DNA of 64,000 nucleotides, taken from assembly GCA_039977295.1 (NCBI GenBank), contig JBDWDN010000012.1, positions 434,001 to 498,000 on the forward strand. Reading direction: 5' to 3'. This stretch comes from Hellea sp039977295 (GTDB taxonomy: Bacteria > Pseudomonadota > Alphaproteobacteria > Caulobacterales > Maricaulaceae). Every line of letters starts with the position of its first letter. Position 1 is the first letter of the stretch. The notes beneath the pieces are model-generated. The model made no database searches and was not told where the DNA came from. It was given only the letters and a program-made list of their open reading frames with translations. The position numbers and the translations under genes are program-made. Shown here one piece after another: positions 61,125 to 64,000 of the stretch.

Positions 61125-62027
61125 CTAATCGGCTCTGGGCCGCATCTTATACGCATCAAAACTATAAATTAAAATACCGAGCCAGATGAACCCGAAACAC
61201 CAGGCATGCGCGGCGGTAAAGCTTTCGCCGTAATAGAGCGCTAACATGAACTGCCCTGTCGGCCCGATATATTGGAGCATGCCTAAGGTGGAGAGTTTCA
61301 ACTTTCGCGCGGCGATCGCGAAGGCCCAAAGCGGGAGAACTGTGACAGGCCCAGCGAGTAGTAATAGGCCTGTGATTCCGGGCGAGGACCCAAAGGTCAA
61401 TTCTCCTTGCGTGTTGAGCCATATGAGAAAGCCCATTGCCGGCAAGAAAAGCACGGCCGTTTCAATAACAAGCCCGGGAATAGCGCCGACAACCGCTTGT
61501 TTTCTGATAACGCCATAAATCGCGAAACTCGAGGCAAGAATAAGAGATATATAAGGAAAAACCCCGCCATAAACGGTGAGGATTGTGACCCCTATCAGGG
61601 CAAACAAAACGGATAAAGATTGCAGCTTTGAGAGTTCTTCGCCGAAGAAAAGCACGCCAATGATGACATACATGAGGGGATTGATGAAATAGCCGAGGCT
61701 TCCTTGAAAAATTTGTTCATTCTGCACAGCCCAAATATAAACCCCCCAATTTACCGAGAGTGCAAGCGCGGCGAGGGCTAAGAGTCCAACCAATCGAGGT
61801 ATCTTGAGGGCGCGCTTTAGCTCGGCCCATTGCCGCCGAAGGGCGATAATGATCAGGGCAAAGGGAAGGGACCACACAATACGGTGGGCGAGGATTTCAA
61901 GTGGCCCCACGGCCTCCGTGACCTTGAAATAAATTGGAAAAGCGCCCCAAAATGTATAGGCCATGATTCCCGCTATTAAGCCAAGGCGAAGCTCGTCAGT
62001 AGTGTTATGTGGCGGCATAGGACTCAT
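61125..62027 (-). CDS. rarD: EamA-family transporter RarD
   Basis: 300 residues with about ten hydrophobic helices. The signature segments are YTFWGAFPIYFKVTEAVGPLEILAHRIVWSLPFALIII, LSVNWGVYIWAVQNEQIFQGSLGYFINPLMYVIIGVLFFGE-L and LPLWAFAIAARKLKLSTLGMLQYIGPTGQFMLALYYGE. These define the RarD (chloramphenicol-sensitive) branch of the drug/metabolite transporter superfamily. The substrate is unknown. Divergent from rpsD. Confidence 0.92.
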   Translation of the reverse strand: MSPMPPHNTTDELRLGLIAGIMAYTFWGAFPIYFKVTEAVGPLEILAHRIVWSLPFALIIIALRRQWAELKRALKIPRLVGLLALAALALSVNWGVYIWAVQNEQIFQGSLGYFINPLMYVIIGVLFFGEELSKLQSLSVLFALIGVTILTVYGGVFPYISLILASSFAIYGVIRKQAVVGAIPGLVIETAVLFLPAMGFLIWLNTQGELTFGSSPGITGLLLLAGPVTVLPLWAFAIAARKLKLSTLGMLQYIGPTGQFMLALYYGESFTAAHAWCFGFIWLGILIYSFDAYKMRPRAD

Positions 62028-62085
62028 TTACCCCGCTTGTCATATAAGCCGCCAATTTCCTACTGATTTCTATGCGAAATTTGCC

Positions 62086-62113
62086 TTGACTTGAGGGGCT
62101 TATGTTCTAGAAG
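62086..62113 (+). promoter_or_regulatory. Candidate rpsD promoter
   Basis: TTGACT (62086-62091), 16-base spacer, TAGAAG (62108-62113), about 95 bases before the rpsD start. The -35 is good, the -10 weak; it is the best candidate in the interval. Confidence 0.4.
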
Positions 62114-62208
62114 GCGCGCTTAGTCACGGGTTGGTGTGGTGCCGCCGTTGTAATCGCTGTTGGATAATCTGACTAGCCGGACCACGCCGAGAAGAAGAGA
62201 ATATACGC

Positions 62209-62829
62209 ATGTCTAAGCGTCATCCTGCAAAATATAAAATCGATCGCCGTATGGGCGAAAACATCTGGGGCCGTCCTAAGTCACCTGTAAATAAGCGTGC
62301 TTATCCTCCAGGACAACATGGTGCCAATGCGCGTCGTGGTAAAATGTCTGACTTTGGTACGCAGCTACGGGCCAAGCAAAAGCTTAAAGGCTATTACGGT
62401 AACATCACAGAAAAACAGTTCCGCCGGACTTATGACGAAGCTAACCGTCAACGCGGCGATGCGTCTGAAAACCTTATTGGTTTGCTTGAGCGCCGTTTAG
62501 ATGCTGTTGTATACCGCGCGAAATTTGTACCAACCGTATTTGCGGCGCGTCAATTTGTGAATCATGGCCATGTATTGGTCAATGGTAGCCGCGTGAACAT
62601 TCCGTCTTATCGCTGTAAAGAAGGCGACGTCATTGAAGTGCGCGAAAAGTCACGCACAATGGCATTGGTTCTAGAAGCGCTTGATAGTTCTGAGCGCGAA
62701 CTCCCTGATTATATCAGTGTAGATCCAAAAGGTATGCAAGCTACCTTTACACGTACGCCAAGCTTTGACGAAGTCCCATATCCTGTTGTTATGGAACCAA
62801 ATCTTGTTGTGGAATTCTATTCTCGTTAA
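62209..62829 (+). CDS. rpsD: 30S ribosomal protein S4
   Basis: 206 residues. The start MSKRHPAKYKIDRRMGENIWGRPKSPVNKRAYPPGQHG is the alphaproteobacterial form, without the zinc cysteines of some homologues. The S4 RNA-binding domain follows with RRLDAVVYRAKFVPTVFAARQFVNHGHVLVNG, and the C-terminus ends PNLVVEFYSR. It is an early-assembling 16S rRNA-binding protein. In this window it stands alone rather than in the alpha operon, and ends at a strong terminator. Confidence 0.97.
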   Translation: MSKRHPAKYKIDRRMGENIWGRPKSPVNKRAYPPGQHGANARRGKMSDFGTQLRAKQKLKGYYGNITEKQFRRTYDEANRQRGDASENLIGLLERRLDAVVYRAKFVPTVFAARQFVNHGHVLVNGSRVNIPSYRCKEGDVIEVREKSRTMALVLEALDSSERELPDYISVDPKGMQATFTRTPSFDEVPYPVVMEPNLVVEFYSR

Positions 62830-62850
62830 TCGAGACAGAAAAACGAACAG

Positions 62851-62901
62851 AAAACCCCGCCCTTGCGTTTTGAATAAAAACGCTGGTAGCGGGGTTTTTT
62901 T
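62851..62901 (+). terminator. Compound Rho-independent terminator after rpsD
   Basis: Outer arms AAAACCCCGC (62851-62860) and GCGGGGTTTT (62889-62898) enclose an inner hairpin GCGTTTT / AAAACGC. The outer stem is followed by T. It lies 22 bases after the rpsD stop. Confidence 0.88.
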
Positions 62902-62941
62902 ATGGCTGTTATCTAAACCACGAGATTAATAGGCCTTGAGC

Positions 62942-63520
62942 CTAAGCGCGGCTCCAAATAACACGGTAATTTTTTACATTATTGGGCGCGAGGGTGACAG
63001 TTTCATCGAAACGGTAGAAGCCTGATTTTGGGAACCGGAAGCGTTGTGTGCCGTCTTTGTCATTCACAACACGCGCTGTTTCCTCGCTAATAACTTGGCA
63101 ATTGAATATCTCAACAACGAAAGCCGGTCGGCAGCGCTGAATAATGAGATCAAGCTTAGCACCTGCGGGCAGGGCATATTGCGCTTGAATGGTTTGTCCT
63201 TGCCTTAGATAGGTTCGCTTGAGGCGAAACGCGTCTGCGTAAGAGGATAGAGCAGCCCATTGACTACTCTCTGGCGCCACGGATGAGGTTGTATCCATGT
63301 CGGAGAACGACAAGATTTTGTTTAGGCCCAAATAGGCGGGAATATAGTGCAGAGCGATGTAGCACATTGCGCCGCCAATAATGAGCGTTGTCGCAGATCC
63401 AAAAGTGCGTCCTAGACCCATGGATCGGCGTCTTTTGCCAGAACTTTTGTCAATATATTGCGCATGAAATCCGGCAATGGATTTCTTGCGTCTTTTAATG
63501 TCCATGCCGAATAATGCCAT
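62942..63520 (-). CDS. Hypothetical single-pass membrane protein
   Basis: The start is ATG 63520 with CCAGG about eight bases upstream; 192 residues (an ATG at 63541 adds seven). A basic N-terminus (DIKRRKKSIAGFHAQYIDKSSGKRRRS) precedes one transmembrane helix (about 45-63; TTLIIGGAMCYIALHYI). The ~120-residue outer part has RLKRTYLRQGQTIQAQYALPAGAKLDLIIQRCRPAFVVEIFNCQV, with two Cys, and an aromatic end. No family recognised. It sits between rpsD and the glutaredoxin gene. Confidence 0.7.
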   Translation of the reverse strand: MALFGMDIKRRKKSIAGFHAQYIDKSSGKRRRSMGLGRTFGSATTLIIGGAMCYIALHYIPAYLGLNKILSFSDMDTTSSVAPESSQWAALSSYADAFRLKRTYLRQGQTIQAQYALPAGAKLDLIIQRCRPAFVVEIFNCQVISEETARVVNDKDGTQRFRFPKSGFYRFDETVTLAPNNVKNYRVIWSRA

Positions 63521-63628
63521 AGCTATACCTGGTTCCCACACATGCTACGCCCCCCGATGCAGCCAAGGTTAACATAGCAAAAATGGATTTACGGAGACTT
63601 AACCCCGTTCAAAGGTGGCATTAACCAG

Positions 63629-63955
63629 TTAAGTGCTTGTTTTAACGCCTTTTTCTGACAGCAGAGTGCGGAGCTCGCCCGTTTCAAACATCTCTTTAAC
63701 AATGTCACAGCCGCCAATGAACTCACCTTTGACAAAGACTTGCGGGATGGTTGGCCAGTTATTGAACTCTTTGATGCCTTGACGAATTTCGGGGTCTTCA
63801 AGAACATTTACGCTGGCATATTCCGCGCCGACATAGTCGAGAATTTGCACGACAGTTGAGGAAAAGCCGCATTGCGGAAAAACGGGCGTGCCCTTCATGT
63901 AAAGCACAACGTCATTTTCAGTTACTGTCTTAGTGATTTTTTCTTGGGCTGACAT
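63629..63955 (-). CDS. grxD: Monothiol glutaredoxin (Grx4 type, CGFS)
   Basis: 108 residues. The active site is KGTPVFPQCGFSSTVVQIL with Cys29 in CGFS, and the later TIPQVFVKGEFIGGCDIVKEM and glutathione-binding residues are in place. Monothiol CGFS glutaredoxins carry or transfer Fe-S clusters with BolA partners rather than reducing disulfides. The start ATG 63955 lacks a strong ribosome site in the bases visible. A bolA gene would be expected upstream, beyond the window edge. Confidence 0.95.
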   Translation of the reverse strand: MSAQEKITKTVTENDVVLYMKGTPVFPQCGFSSTVVQILDYVGAEYASVNVLEDPEIRQGIKEFNNWPTIPQVFVKGEFIGGCDIVKEMFETGELRTLLSEKGVKTST

Positions 63956-64000
63956 ATTTCGACTTTCTTAAGTAATCTTCTTCCAGATAAGTTCTATTAT

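Overview
This window looks like chromosome of a marine-type alphaproteobacterium close to the Maricaulales/Hyphomonadaceae. That placement is inferred from gene content and signals: a CckA cell-cycle hybrid kinase, a methionine synthase split into two adjacent genes, recA behind GTTC-N7-GTTC LexA boxes, a DksA with a degenerate zinc finger, a large TonB-dependent receptor next to a flavin halogenase, and moderate G+C. No phage, insertion sequence, CRISPR array, rRNA or integrase was seen. One tRNA (Phe, GAA) is present.

Layout. 0-6.6 kb: end of an AraC regulator, a secreted multidomain trypsin-like protease, a DUF6090 protein with a membrane-anchored XRE regulator, a truncated 7TMR-DISM-type sensor and a DM13 protein. 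6.6-14.3 kb: split methionine synthase behind a perfect inverted repeat, then a MarR regulator divergent from a tyrosine-catabolism operon (HPPD, a VOC protein, fumarylacetoacetate hydrolase, maleylacetoacetate isomerase). 14.3-18.3 kb: accessory genes, including a frameshifted glycosyltransferase, a methyltransferase, a formylglycine-generating-enzyme homologue and a DUF1643 protein. 18.3-23.2 kb: two paralogous secreted lipoproteins with a decayed metallo-beta-lactamase-like domain, beside a BlaI-type repressor and a BlaR1-type membrane metalloprotease, with four near-identical palindromic operators in the two promoter regions. 23.2-25.2 kb: small accessory genes, two of them nuclease-like, ending at tRNA-Phe. 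25.3-30 kb: feoAB behind a Fur-like box, transketolase and a DUF442 phosphatase-like protein. 30-36 kb: TonB-dependent receptor, sulfotransferase and tryptophan-halogenase-type enzyme. 36-42 kb: class I FBPase, a MoxR ATPase, DksA and two tandem DUF885 lipoprotein peptidases. 42-50 kb: cckA, recA, alaS, a VOC protein and purU. 50-57 kb: a DUF817 protein, MipA/OmpV, two unrelated NADP-isocitrate dehydrogenases facing each other across a small gene, and a TrmJ-like methyltransferase. 57-64 kb: a trimeric autotransporter adhesin with exact 210-bp super-repeats, RarD, ribosomal protein S4, a hypothetical membrane protein and a CGFS monothiol glutaredoxin.

The strongest candidate for an undescribed system is 18.3-23.2 kb. 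A BlaI/BlaR1 pair, normally tied to beta-lactam sensing, appears to control a pair of lipoproteins whose metallo-beta-lactamase-like domains have lost the metal-binding motif. The BlaR1 itself lacks the large penicillin-binding sensor domain. The inducing signal and the role of the lipoproteins are unknown. Secondary leads are the tyrosine operon in which a VOC protein sits where homogentisate dioxygenase would be expected, the receptor/sulfotransferase/halogenase cluster, the A7 frameshift in a glycosyltransferase, and the repeat architecture of the adhesin.
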